Part shown: in pieces, positions 9,560 to 19,639 of the stretch
Numbering within the stretch: the stretch's first letter is position 1
Layout of the letters: every line of letters begins with the position of its first letter
From: Diphasiastrum complanatum
Lineage: Eukaryota > Streptophyta > Lycopodiopsida > Lycopodiales > Lycopodiaceae
Reading direction: 5' to 3'
Assembly (NCBI GenBank): GCA_029204225.1
Contig: CM055111.1
Span: 21,911,805 to 21,975,804 of the forward strand
Length of the DNA stretch: 64,000 nt
Translations under genes and position numbers: made by a program
Notes under the pieces: generated by a model
Told to the model about the DNA's origin: nothing
What the model saw: only the letters and a program-made list of their open reading frames with translations
Databases searched by the model: none

Positions 9560-11275
9560 GTGAAGCCAAATGCGAAAGTAGAGCTAAGCAAGTATAAAAT
9601 TGGATTGCAGCTGCAAGAAAAATATGGCTTCCGTTCTGAGAACCACGAACAGAAGGTTCAACTTTGTTATTCATTTCATTCTTTCGGCCGCCATTACCTT
9701 CGACCTTTCGGGTGCCACAACATCTTTCTCTCACACAAGCCAACGATCATCCATTCCCGACGGGTCCCAGATTATGTCTCAGATTCTTGGGACCAAACAG
9801 CAATTCTTCCAGCCAATTCGCCGAAAATTCTCGAAGGGCAATTGTTGGAAACAGGTATAAGGGAGACGGAGCTGCAGGGAGGAGCAAATGAAATTAGAAC
9901 AGGAATACCCTTGAAGCTAGTCCACCGAACTTCTCTGCTGTCTCCACAGTCCAGGACTGAATCTGTTAAAATCAGCATTCTTAAAGAGTTGCTGGAGTTA
10001 GATACTGTCAGATTGAGAGGATACAAGCTCAGCTCATGGATTACTGGGATCCCCCGGAGTGGCCACTTTGCCTCAACGAATTCAGTGAGTAGAAAACACA
10101 AAGCCGCAGATGTTGCCCACGAGAAATTTTCATCAGAGAGCGCAAACAACAGAATTAGTTCGGGGGCAACACTAGGCTCAGGTCAGTATTTTGTAGATTT
10201 CTACATGGGAACGCCAGCGAGGAAATATTCCCTGATCGCGGATACTGGCAGTGATCTAATCTGGATTCAATGCTACCCTTGCAGTAAATGTTATTCGCAA
10301 TCCAATCCTATCTACTATCCCAATAACTCGTCTTCTTTCTCATCAGTTTCTTGCTCTGCCAAACAGTGCTTTCTTGTTCCAGCACCACCACACGATTCCT
10401 GCAGTTCCAGGTTTCCAACAAGCTGCCAATACACGTACGAGTACAATGATGGATCTTCTACTAGTGGCTTTCTAGCATCTGAGACGGTCACAATGATATC
10501 TAGCTCTGGCGAGCGTTTGAAGATCAGCAACATCACGTTTGGATGCGGCTTAAGCAATGAAGGTCAGACTCTGCACGGATCTAACGGCGTCCTTGGTCTT
10601 GGGCAGGGGCCTGTCTCTTTTGCATCTCAGTTAGGAGATCTCTACGGAAGCATATTTTCCTATTGTCTTGTGGACTATCTGAAAGCCACTACAGATACTA
10701 GTCTGCTTGTGTTTGGAGATGCCAAGATTTCGCAATCTTTGAGGAATGCTATCCAATACACTCCACTTTTGAAGAATTCATTTGCAGAAACGTATTACTA
10801 TGTGGGCATCAAGCATGTTCGTTTGAATGGACGAGTTCTGCCTATCCCTTCAAAATTATGGCAGATTGACTCTGCCGGCTATGGTGGCACCATTGTTGAT
10901 TCTGGCACGACACTCACATATTTCAGAAAAGCGGCTTATTCACTTATTGTTGCTGCATTTAAACGAGCCATAACTATGCCTAGAGTAGCACCCATTCAAG
11001 GCCTTGATCTCTGCTTCAACGTTTCTGCTGATTCTGGCATAAAAATTCCTGAATTCTCAATCCTTTTGGAAGGAGATGTCCTCTTTCAGCCCCCAGCAGA
11101 GAATTACCTTATTGACACAGCTCTTGATGTGAAGTGCATTGCAATGCAAGGAGTCGATTCACCTCTTGGATCAAACACAATAGGAAACTTGCTCCAGCAG
11201 AATTTCCATGTAGAGTATGATAGATCAAGAGCCCGACTGGGGTTTGTGTCGGCAAACTGCTCCTCATCATCGTAG
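9560..11275 (+). CDS. Nepenthesin-like aspartic protease, copy 1 (A1 family)
   Basis: An open frame of 571 codons encodes a plant atypical pepsin-like protease. Around residues 115-130 is the propeptide-type 'IPLKLVHRTSLLSP'. The catalytic domain starts near residue 210 ('GSGQYFVDFYMGTP'). The two catalytic aspartates are D228 (DTGS) and D447 (DSGT). Between them, residues 238-289 hold the cysteine-rich nepenthesin insert (CYPCSKC, C265, C270, C281, C289), then the flap region YEYNDGSS near 293-300. The C-terminus has 'TIGNLLQQNFHVEYD' and 'LGFVSANC', as in the family. Such enzymes are usually secreted and act in defence or development; the substrate is unknown. Residues 1 to about 100 in this frame look non-coding: a better start with a signal peptide lies at 9624 in another frame. 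So the upstream part of this ORF should not be taken as protein. Domain core looks intact and without introns. Confidence 0.85.
   Translation: MKPNAKVELSKYKIGLQLQEKYGFRSENHEQKVQLCYSFHSFGRHYLRPFGCHNIFLSHKPTIIHSRRVPDYVSDSWDQTAILPANSPKILEGQLLETGIRETELQGGANEIRTGIPLKLVHRTSLLSPQSRTESVKISILKELLELDTVRLRGYKLSSWITGIPRSGHFASTNSVSRKHKAADVAHEKFSSESANNRISSGATLGSGQYFVDFYMGTPARKYSLIADTGSDLIWIQCYPCSKCYSQSNPIYYPNNSSSFSSVSCSAKQCFLVPAPPHDSCSSRFPTSCQYTYEYNDGSSTSGFLASETVTMISSSGERLKISNITFGCGLSNEGQTLHGSNGVLGLGQGPVSFASQLGDLYGSIFSYCLVDYLKATTDTSLLVFGDAKISQSLRNAIQYTPLLKNSFAETYYYVGIKHVRLNGRVLPIPSKLWQIDSAGYGGTIVDSGTTLTYFRKAAYSLIVAAFKRAITMPRVAPIQGLDLCFNVSADSGIKIPEFSILLEGDVLFQPPAENYLIDTALDVKCIAMQGVDSPLGSNTIGNLLQQNFHVEYDRSRARLGFVSANCSSSS
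9624..9860 (+). CDS. Signal-peptide reading frame of the protease, out of frame with the catalytic domain
   Basis: ATG 9624 has a good plant context (aatATGGCT) and encodes MASVLRTTNRR followed by a hydrophobic stretch 'FNFVIHFILSAAITF' and small residues, a classic secretion signal. The frame stays open to a TAA at 9858-9860 and is not in phase with the protease frame. The gene either suffered a frameshift between about 9700 and 9855, or uses a very short intron: 'acag|gtataa' at 9855 with AG at 9876-9877 (23 nt, too short) or 9915-9916 (62 nt) would restore phase. The duplicate at 38679 has the same arrangement. Confidence 0.55.
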   Translation: MASVLRTTNRRFNFVIHFILSAAITFDLSGATTSFSHTSQRSSIPDGSQIMSQILGTKQQFFQPIRRKFSKGNCWKQV

Positions 11276-11435
11276 CCATGATCAACCACTCCATACTTCT
11301 CAGGCATTATTTTCCAATGCATTGGGATACACTTCAAAATTACATGAAGCTAGATTTAGAGACACGTTTACGTTCTTTTAGAGGATGTTAACTACTGCTG
11401 AGCATGATTTGCTGGAATTGATTCATAAAGATGCC

Positions 11436-11441
11436 AATAAA
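11436..11441 (+). terminator. Polyadenylation signal candidate
   Basis: A canonical AATAAA hexamer, 160 bases after the protease stop codon, is at a plausible distance for plant 3' end formation. The same hexamer is at 40491-40496 in the duplicate. Confidence 0.45.
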
Positions 11442-12172
11442 ACTCTCAAATTACTTCCAAGCGGGAAGGTAGGAGATTCTTTCTAAGATGTTCGATTCTG
11501 AAAAAAATCTCCATGTATGTTTCCTGTATGAAGCAAGCTAGTTATCCTTTACTTCAGCTGGCTTTTGGGTCATTGACAGTTAGCTTGACTTGTGTGGTAG
11601 ACGATTTGTAAGCAGTGCTTGGAAAACCTTTTGGATATTGCCTCCAAAATCTGAAGTTTTTGCAGGATTTCTAGTTTTTATCTGAACTTATTGACTTCAA
11701 GTCGTTCAGGTCGTGCAACTCATGGCTCTTTCCTTAATTCTTGAAACAAGAGAGTTTGCTATTGAATACTGCAAGAAAAAGTTTAACAAATAAAATCGAA
11801 CTACCTTGGCAGCAATTCTAGCTAAATGTAAAATATAGAATGTGTGAACTCTCAAAAGTTCACAAAAACAACAAATTTCATACACCTTTCCCTTTCGCCC
11901 ACTTGAGCTATGACCAATTTTCAAAATGCATTTATACACCCTTATTCTCAATTTTTGCATGTAGCCTTTAGCCTGATATGTAGACAGTTTTAGCTTTGTC
12001 CTAATAGCAATAAGCCATTGTGAGTATTTGTTAAAAGCTGAGTTGTAGCCTCTAGGTGACACTAGCATTATAATGGGTTTCTAGGTTATATTTTTAGTCT
12101 TGAAGATCCATCACAGGTGGCAAAGTCTTTTGAATAGCAATAGTTTGAACAATGTTAGCATGAGCATCCATC
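11442..12172. other. Protease downstream flank with copia gag scrap
   Basis: Mostly unassigned sequence. A 120-codon minus-strand frame (11706-12068) is open in both duplicates but has no recognisable domain. Positions about 12105-12172 ('tggcaaagt...gtttgaacaatgttagcatga') resemble the copia-C gag region at 7483-7535, so the flank ends in a short retroelement scrap before the R block begins. Confidence 0.4.
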
Positions 12173-12174
12173 AA

Positions 12175-12690
12175 TAAACACTTTTTGAAAGTGTGGAAAA
12201 GTTGGTAGTCAAGTTTGGGAGAGATTCAAATTTGAACTCTGGGTACATTGAATCTAGTCCCAAAAATAGTAGGGTTTACATTTTGGAGGGAAAGCCAAGT
12301 GGCCAAATAGGGTTTGGACACTCTATAAAGGATGTAACTCATGGAGAGACACATATTCTCTCTTCTCCTTCTCATTTCATCATTATACATGGTTCTCTTT
12401 GGGTTCTACTACTCATTGGTGCACTCTCATGTTATCTTGCAATTCTATGTGTAGAATGATCATTTATTGCTATTTTCGGTTTCACACATGTTAACTACAA
12501 TAGGGTACTATAATTACAGTAGGGTACTGTAATTGTACGGGCAAAAACTATATTTTATGTTTTGGTTCATGTTTGATCAGTATCTCTTAGACTTTGCATC
12601 TCATTTTGTATGTAGATGCTGATTTTTCTACATTGGCAGGATTGTTGGTTTATTGCAACCAAAGATCAGGGACATGGATTGTATCTTGAA
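12175..12690 (+). repeat. LTR B, 5'-truncated
   Basis: Similarity to LTR B starts abruptly at 'caataaacac' and continues through the TATA-like 'ctctataaagg' to 'ctacattggcagg'. The first about 200 bases of the LTR seen at 22234 are missing. Confidence 0.6.
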
Positions 12691-12699
12691 TGATCTGAA

Positions 12700-13128
12700 A
12701 TCCTTGACATATTCTACACACACGATTTCAAGATATCACCAAAATAGTGCACCAATGGATAGATGAACCCAAGAGAACTCATGTATAAGCATGAAATGAG
12801 ATGAGAGAGAGAGAGAGAGAGTACTTCTCTTCCCACATGTGTATAGCTATATATAACAGGTCCATGCCTCATTAATGATCTTGGTTTTCCTCCATATCAA
12901 AAACGCTACAATTAATGTGGACTAGATTCAATGTCTCCGACATTCAAATTTGAATCTACAAAACTTGAGCTCCTACATTTTTCCTCACTTTCTAAAAGTG
13001 GTAATTCAAAAGCATTTGAACTAAAATAACTTTGAAATGACTATCTCTAAGTCTAATATGTAAATTGGCCTCAATTGCCAAATAAACAAATATGACCAAA
13101 ATAGCAAACTAGTTGACAATTTCTCACA
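12700..13128 (-). repeat. LTR A, inverted
   Basis: Complement of the LTR A consensus, with its TGTGAGAAATTG start at 13128 on the minus strand and a GA tract near 12802-12822. It forms a tail-to-tail pair with LTR B immediately upstream. Confidence 0.6.
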
Positions 13129-13579
13129 TAATCCGCTAAGGAGGTCTATTAGGTGTTTTACAGCAGTATGTAACCAGAGTTTTGAAAAAACTTGCAAAAG
13201 GAGACAAGTGTCAGAGAGAGAGAGAGAGAGAAACTGGCAATGAAAGCACCAAAATAAAAAATGGAATTGGGCGAGTTTCTACAAGCCTTATATAAGCCCC
13301 AAGCCTCTCTATTCATGTGCCCATGCAAATCTAAAACTCCCTAAAAGTGCTTTCCATTTTAATTGATACTCTACACATGCATTGGCAATCCTAAACCATA
13401 TACTAGCTACAATAATTGTGTTTGGGCCCTCACAAGGTTATTAATTACATTACTAGCCTCTTCCATAATAATGTGGCATAACCAATAATATCATGCTAGA
13501 GTACCATGTATGCAAGTCTAGGATTATACCAAATCCTATATATAGGACATGGATGTAACACTTTTTGATAAGAAGACAA

Positions 13580-14030
13580 GCATCAAGCATTGAAGATCTT
13601 TGGTAGTACTTGCTATGTCAACTCAATCCTTTAAGGGGATTTTTTTTGGCTATAGTGAAGTAAGACAAGCTTATAAATTTCACATTCCTAATTCAAGAAA
13701 GTTCACATTTCTATGGATGTTATCTTTGAAGAGAAAAATGGGGATAAGCTTGATGTTGTTGATGCTGATGAATCTAATATTTTTGATGGTGATGAAGATG
13801 GTTTTTTGGATGGTGGTTTTTGAGATGCCAATTCAAGTCCTAAGAATATCCTCAAGGCAAATGACATAGCCATCAAGACTTACATATGATGAAAAGGGTA
13901 CGCAAATTGTGGAAGGTACAAATTTTATTTTTTCACATATTTTGGCACATCTTCTTGTGTAGATGATGGTATGCAAATGGATGGTTGTCTTCATGAAATG
14001 GATGTTCATTCAAAAGACATTTAGACTAAT
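13580..14030 (+). pseudogene. Copia integrase C-terminus/RT-linker remnant
   Basis: Sense-strand copy of the remnant at 388-834: 'FGSTCYVNS', then 'KGIFFGYSEVRQAYKFHIPN' in a shifted frame and the Asp-rich linker. One base fewer than its sisters near 13700 adds a further frameshift, so the open frame leaves the true frame early. Confidence 0.7.
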
Positions 14031-14448
14031 GAACTTTGAAAAGTCAATATCTAAGTCTAAAAACAAAGTTGGCCTCAATATGCCAAATATGAAAATATAG
14101 TAAATATGATGAAACTAGTTGATTCTTTCACACTTTACATGAAGTGAAATATGAAGAAGGCTTGCAAGTATTTGCTGATCACTCACATTTATTACTTGGT
14201 TGCTACTATTTTTCAGAGATATCGAAGGTGGAAGCATGGAGTAATTATATCATTTTCATTTTATTTTGTTCTTCATGTACTAGTTTCATCTTTATATTCG
14301 GATGTAAAAAATAGTGAAGCATCCAACATGGACACTATTATCTATATCAATTATGAATGTTTCTATTTTGAACATTACAAAAGCATTGAGAGGAGGTCTT
14401 TTCTAAGAATGGAGATCATTCTTGAAAAGTTGTGTGGTAAAACTAGTT

Positions 14449-14458
14449 GAAGAGGGAG
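14449..14458 (+). other. Polypurine tract of a copia element
   Basis: GAAGAGGGAG immediately before an LTR start TGTGAAAAATG is the standard copia PPT-LTR junction. It fixes the left edge of LTR C. Equivalent tracts precede the LTR C copies at 24745 and 43510. Confidence 0.65.
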
Positions 14459-14917
14459 TGTGAAAAATGTCAACTAGTTTAGTTGGTTTAATTTGGCAAC
14501 TTGGAGGGCAAAGGTAGAAGTAAACTTAGACGAACATTTTTTTACGTAAATAATTCTTAAAAATAGTAATGTTGCTATTTTTGAAAATTATTTGATAAGT
14601 CAAGCTCGGATTTGGACCAAATGACTTTTCGTAACTAGATACATTGAAACTAGTCACTTCATTAACTAGGTTTCTGGTAAGTACTTGGAAAGTACTACTA
14701 ATACTTGGCAAGTGGCCAAATGACATATTTTCTGCAATATATATTTGTACGAGTGTGGAGAAAGCAATCAAGTTTTTTCTTGATGTTTGGAGAACTTTCT
14801 TTTTCTATCATATCATCTTCTTCTATCTCTTCTCTCTTTATATTGGTGATTCTAGTGTGTAGAAGGCATCTAAGCTTGTATGTCATGATTGCACACATGT
14901 AAACATTGTTGTATAGT
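14459..14917 (+). repeat. Copia LTR, type C (5' part)
   Basis: Starts TGTGAAAAATGTC after the PPT. It contains a TATA-like 'caatatatat' near 14738 and ends against a second LTR-start-like 'tgtgagaaattgcc' at about 14918. The following sequence goes directly into protease coding, so PBS and gag are missing. Its start resembles the 682-bp LTR at 47037, which suggests related families. Confidence 0.55.
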
Positions 14918-15039
14918 GTGAGAAATTGCCAAAAATTGGAAAATCTAGCTTGATCAAAACTTACCATGTAAATTGTACATAGGAAACACAGTTTCATCAT
15001 CTCCCCAGGTCGAAGTGGACGAAGGCGCATTTATGGTTT

Positions 15040-15565
15040 AAAGATCAAAGCGCATTTTTGGATAATTCATGGTTTCTGAATTCTGGAGCAACTCAACACA
15101 TGACCAATCAATGTGAGTTTTTCAACTCCTACATGCCTTGCAGCACGAAGAAATTTGTTCATCTTGGTGACAATAGTACTCACAACTGTAAGATTGCAAT
15201 TTCAGCATGATCAATTTAAACTACTTGTATGATTAAAAGGAAGGATGTCTTGATTGCAAAAGGTAAAAGACAAGGGAAGTTATTCAAACTAGATGCTTGT
15301 GTTATTGCTAACCAAGTTGGATGTGTTGCAAGTGAGCAACTACCTATTCAAGAAGTTTGGCATAAGAGGATGGGGCACCTCAACTTCAAGTCATTGGAGG
15401 AAATGGCTAGCCTAGCAAGTTGTGATTGGTCTTCCAAGTTCCTTAACTAGCATCAAGCATGTTTGTGAGTCTTGTGCTTTTACAAAGTCACGTAGACTAC
15501 CTTATAATAGATCTATAAAGACTTTTCAAGTTGTACATCCAGATATTCAGGGAATTACTACAAGT
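15040..15565 (+). pseudogene. Copia protease and gag-pre-integrase remnant with dead active site
   Basis: The protease segment reads 'NSWFLNSGATQHM': the catalytic Asp expected in (L)DSGAT is Asn. The gag-pre-integrase part follows ('EVWHKRMGHLNFKSLEEMA', HX3H-like zinc region) and then the first integrase Cys pair ('CESCAFTKSRRLP') in another frame. The remnant is interrupted at 15565. Confidence 0.78.
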
Positions 15566-16430
15566 TGAAGATGAAGATGAACCTCTAGGTGTACACGAGT
15601 TAGCTACATACAAGAAGAGATCTTGGCTTGCACTTATTTGTGTGAAGATGAATGATTTGTTGAGAGAAGTATTAGCATGAGTGCTAAAGAGGCTTGGGGA
15701 GTCTTTAAAATCAATCTATGAATCTAGTAACACTTTGGGGATTCTAATGCTTAGGAATCAGATTCTGCAAAGCATGAGGAGAAGTGAGGAGAGTGCACAA
15801 GATTATGTACTCGAAAACAAGTCTCTAAATAGGGAGTTGGCTTCCATTGGAGAGAAGATTCATGATGGAGAGCTTGTACAAATTGTCCTGAATGGTCTAG
15901 GAGATGACTTTGCAAATTTGGTCCAAAGTTTTGCCATCCAAGACACTTTGCCAACTATAGAAAAACTTCATAGTGTATTAGTGGCTAAAGAGTGTAGGAT
16001 GCTCCATGCAAAATCTAGGATGAGTTCCTTGTCTTTGCAGGATGGTGATGAGAAAGCCAATTTCTCATTCAAGGGCAAAAAGAAGACCAATGGAAGAAGA
16101 AGCATCCAAAGGAGGCTAAAGAAGAGGATGATGCATCAAGCTCAAAGGACAAGTCAAAACAAAAATGCTTCTTTTGTGGAAAGAAGGGGCATTATGCATC
16201 CGAATGCTACAAGAGGCTAAGAGAAAAAGAGGAGGAGGACAAACAAGGGAACCTTGCATATGAAGAGGATGGAGATGAGGAGATCTCATCTTTGATGGCA
16301 TCTATATCCACTCCAACAAGCAAAAGCAACTCAAAGGACACTTGGTGGATTGATAGTTGGGCTAGCTCCCATGCGACTTTCCAAAAGGACATTCTTAACC
16401 TTACTCAACAATGTAACATTTAGAAGAAAA
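15566..16430 (+). pseudogene. Copia-A gag and protease remnant
   Basis: Joined abruptly to the R block at 15565 with a one- to few-base overlap. It encodes 'RYKKRSW'-type gag upstream in broken frames, then a 179-codon frame (15681-16220) with 'SMRRSEESAQDYVLENKSLN' and 'GLGDDFANLVQSFA' (UBN2-type copia gag). A one-base deletion near 16097 shifts the frame before the zinc knuckle CFFCGKKGHYAS. The protease segment 'WWIDSWASSH' has Trp in place of the active-site Gly. Compared with 48.6-49.5 kb it shares small variants with the right palindrome arm. Confidence 0.82.
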
Positions 16431-16539
16431 GGAGTATAACATAAGTCAACCAACCCCATATCCTAAATATTAAAACCCTTGCTCTATAAACCTAAACCCT
16501 TCACCCTACAACCCTTATCTTAGGGGGCAATTAATGATT

Positions 16540-17760
16540 AGAATATTGATGACCCACCTCCATTGAGGATTCAATTTGCAAAAGACTATTCGTTTGGAGT
16601 AGACGAGCTAGGACCTTCAATAGGAATAGACAACTTGAGAACTGGAAAGTTCAATAACTCGGAGAGTTTCATAGTTTGGCTATATGAGCTTTGCTCTTAC
16701 CTTTGAGGTCGATAAACTAATCTTCGATGAAGATGACATCTCGACTAGTGAATATCTTCGACTCGATAGGATCATACAGCTTATAAGCATCTTTTGAAGT
16801 AGTGTAGCTGATGAAAATAGATTCTATACTCTGGATCTCGAGCTTCTTTGTGAGATCATGCGGAATTTGCGCATAAGCGATACATCCAAGAACTCGTAAG
16901 TTTGATAATGATGGTTTGGAGCCTATCCAAACTTCATATGACATTTTGTCTGAGAGACCTTTAGTAGGACATCTGTTCTGAATATAAGCTGTAGTGAAAA
17001 CAGCTTCAGCCCAGAAGGACTATGGCAATGTCGCATGCGCAAGCATACACTTGGCCTATTTGACTAAGGTTCTATTCTTTCTCTCAACAAGTCCATTTTA
17101 TTGAGGTGAATAGGAGGTAATGTATTGTTGCCCAATGTCGTTGTTAAGGCAATACTCTTTGAGTTCGGGTAGAGATATATTCACCCCCGTTGTCGGACCT
17201 CATTGCTTTAATTCTTTTACCAATTTCATTTTTTACACGCTCTTTGAATTGTTGAGAGATTCTGAAAGCCTCCAATTTATGCTTCATGAAATAAACAACT
17301 GTTCTTCTAGAATATTCGTCAATGAAGGTAATAAAATACTTTGCATCACGCAGTGGTGGAATTGCATTGGACCACATATATATGAATGAACAACGTCTAA
17401 TAGATCTTTTGTTGCATGCCTATGACTCGATCTAAAGGGAATCCTAGTCTACTTTCCAAGGATGCAGCTATGACAGATAGGGTGGTTGACTTTGTCGGTT
17501 GGATAGTTGAGATCAAGTGCTAGGGATTGTTTGGACATGTTCAATACAGATGTATGATTCAAGTTTCCTAATCTTTGATGCCATAGTAATGCTTTATTGA
17601 CAAGAACAGAGGTTTTCAGACTCGACCAGTATCAGAATAACAATGTGCCAATCTATTGATGACCCAAACTCTACCCTATGAGCTAAATTAGTGATTCTAC
17701 TTACTGATAATAGGTTTTTAGAGAGTTTAGGAACACAATTTTTCTCTCAAATTATAAACT
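16540..17760 (-). pseudogene. Copia-B pol remnant (pre-integrase, integrase)
   Basis: Read on the minus strand: pre-integrase 'ALLWHQRLGNLNHTS', the integrase core (17144-17377) with 'YFITFIDEYSRRTVVYF' and an intact 'MRSDNGGEY' second catalytic Asp, then 'MSYEVWIGSKPSLSNLRVLG' and 'SIFISYTTSKDAYKLYDP' (16717-16944). Stops and frame breaks lie between the segments. It lies head-to-head in opposite orientation to the copia-A gag at 15566-16430. A segment of about 50 bp present at 50713-50760 is missing near 17653. Confidence 0.82.
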
Positions 17761-18950
17761 AGGAGATTCGCCTTTCTTCCAAATGATAATGAAATATGAA
17801 GAATGAAATTGCAAATGCGATTTGCCAAATGCCATGAAAAATTTCATATACTGTACACAGCTCTCTTAATGTGCACCTTGCCAATGGTTTTTTATTTATT
17901 ATTTTTGAAAACGACCATTCTTACACAGATATAGTAACTCGATGTATTTACGTGACCTATGTAGGTGGAGTGGCTCGTTGGCAAGACAAATAAGGATGAG
18001 ATTGCATAAAGTATATGTGAAACATGAAAAACAAATTTGCAAGCCATCACTTGATAACCTACGAGCTTGCTTTGCAGGCAACCAGTATTATCTCCTATGA
18101 GTGTTTATTCTTATCCCTTTTGTGTTTTCATTGAAGCAGTGTGGTCAGTACTTACTATGGAAACACGTGATTTCATGCCAAACAATACAAGAAGCTATAA
18201 AATCTTTTGCAAGTATTTAATGTCAAGCCAAACAATAGTAAAGTACAAGAAGACAGCTTGTGAAAAACATGTTATCAAAAAACATCAAATGACCTTTAAA
18301 AACACGCGTGAATTTTTGTTTCCTGCTGAAATTGCTAGATCATGAAAGGAAAAGGCCACATAAAAAGTTGCTATAGAATTCTCGTTCAATGATTTGTTGC
18401 CTTACAATCCTGTTTTTCACCATGAAGTGGAATCAATACAACTAGTTTATCAGAATCTTTCACAAATTTGTTGTTTAAACACACAGGTGTATTTCCCTCC
18501 TTAAAACCAATACCTTCAAAACACAAAAAACAACACAATCCTTCAAGTTGCAAAACACTATGATCTGGCAATTTCATATTGTATTAAAAACATTATTTTT
18601 ACTAAGGTTGGAAAGATTAAAAATATGGAAAGAAAGTCAATAGTTTTTTGCTATGTACGTAGGGCATTTTACACTATCGAATTGATTGCCTACGGCTTGC
18701 TTAGAGTATAAATGAAGGACATTTGAAAATTAATCAAATGAGGAGAAGGTGTGGCAAGACGATTGGATCAGGCATTATGGACACTATTTTTGGATGTTTA
18801 GAGTCATAGATTTGTAGCCAGACATGACAACCTCGTCAAAGATGAATAAATAGGTTTCTGCCGAGTGTTTCTCGACTGCCCCACAACAATACTACCTTTT
18901 CATAGTTTCAAAAAACTATGGTGCTATTAAAGAGGCAGGTTATTATGCAA
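17761..18950. other. Unassigned AT-rich spacer
   Basis: No retroelement or host gene similarity recognised. The short open frames here (for example 18067-18345 +, 18386-18577 -) have no domain and are no longer than chance would give. The interval is present once more, inverted, at 53.64-54.87 kb. Confidence 0.4.
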
Positions 18951-18964
18951 GTCAAGGAGAGCAT

Positions 18965-19339
18965 TCAATATCTATCTTTGTAGGCAAGTGCCAAAAATAG
19001 GCCAGAAATATTCATCGATGGGCAGAGTCCACACGTCAGAGCTTCACCTCCAATGGAATTCAAATTGCCACCTCCACACACTTCAACTGAAAGTGTCATT
19101 ATCCCAAGGCTTTTGATATTCAGATCATCCTTTGTCATACCAATGCCTCGATCACCAATTGTAAGGATCCCTTTGTCTCTGTCTAGTTTTATTTGAAAGT
19201 CAACCCCTTCTTCAAGAATAGCCTCATCAGTGAGAGATAAGAAATGTATCTTATCTAGAACATCTGATGCATTGGAAATAAGTTCTAAAATAAAATTCTC
19301 CCTATTGTTGTATAAAGAGTTCATGATGATATCCATCAA
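18965..19339 (-). pseudogene. Endoplasmin (HSP90/GRP94-type) N-domain fragment
   Basis: Minus-strand translation starts 'MMDIIMNSLYNNRENFILE' and continues 'ISNASDVLDKIHFLSLTDE', then 'IKLDRDKGILTIGDRGIGMTK'. These are the ATP-binding N-box (with its Asn) and DxGxG motifs of the HSP90 N-terminal GHKL domain. 'SNASD', 'FLSLTD' and 'DRGIGMTKDDL' are closer to ER-type GRP94 than to cytosolic HSP90. Similarity ends around 'LGIMTLS', and the remaining about 40 codons do not match. With only about 85 of about 800 residues it is a captured gene fragment, not a working gene. The second copy (53259-53516 +) has a stop just after the homologous part. Confidence 0.85.
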
Positions 19340-19639
19340 CTAGGACACATCTGCCTAGAACCAAAGTTTGATCTTTGCATGGGGTCTGAGTCATCTACAA
19401 AGCTCCCCCTCAATCCAAAATCATCATTACATGCAGCCATCCATGTATACATCATGTGCATCCATCAAGAATCATTCATAGGTGCTCTTGAAACTCACTG
19501 CCCCTGCAACCAACTAAGGAAGTACACAAGACTAGCAAAATCTTCCTTGTTGTCCTATACATCCAGAATTTGCAAGAACATGAAGTGCTCTCACAACACA
19601 GATCACAGACACCCCTTCGATCCTCTATAGTCACTACCT

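Larger units (their letters stand above)
1..15565. repeat. Direct segmental duplication, unit copy 1
   Basis: This stretch is collinear and almost identical with 29020-44616, at an offset of about 29019 at the left edge, 29055 across the protease gene and 29051 near the right end. The offset changes come from small indels, mostly in dinucleotide repeats. The unit carries the aspartic protease gene plus flanking retroelement debris. The right boundary is sharp: both copies read up to 'actacaagt', then copy 1 jumps into a gag sequence while copy 2 continues through integrase. The left boundary lies off the window. Near identity of non-coding sequence implies a recent event, or an assembly duplication. 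Confidence 0.93.
12173..15565 (+). mobile_element. Copia-derived R block, truncated copy
   Basis: This block matches 22440-25850 and 41228-44616 in direct orientation and the complement of 60.9-64.0 kb. Order: truncated LTR B, inverted LTR A, integrase/RT-linker remnant, PPT, LTR C, protease and gag-pre-integrase remnant, start of integrase. It breaks off within integrase at 15565 where the full copies continue for about 2.4 kb more. Such a composite, repeated as a unit, must have formed before the copies were made. Confidence 0.8.

Noticed and set aside
9772-10149. 125-codon antisense frame within the protease gene
   Set aside because: A shadow of the protease coding strand; no domain.
11706-12068. 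120-codon minus-strand frame downstream of the protease
   Set aside because: Open in both copies only because they are recent duplicates; the composition looks non-coding and no domain is recognised.
14698-15030. 110-codon minus frame beginning 'MRLRPLRPGEMMK', repeated at 28449, 43749 and 61636
   Set aside because: Antisense to LTR C and not to any coding part; present wherever the repeat is present.
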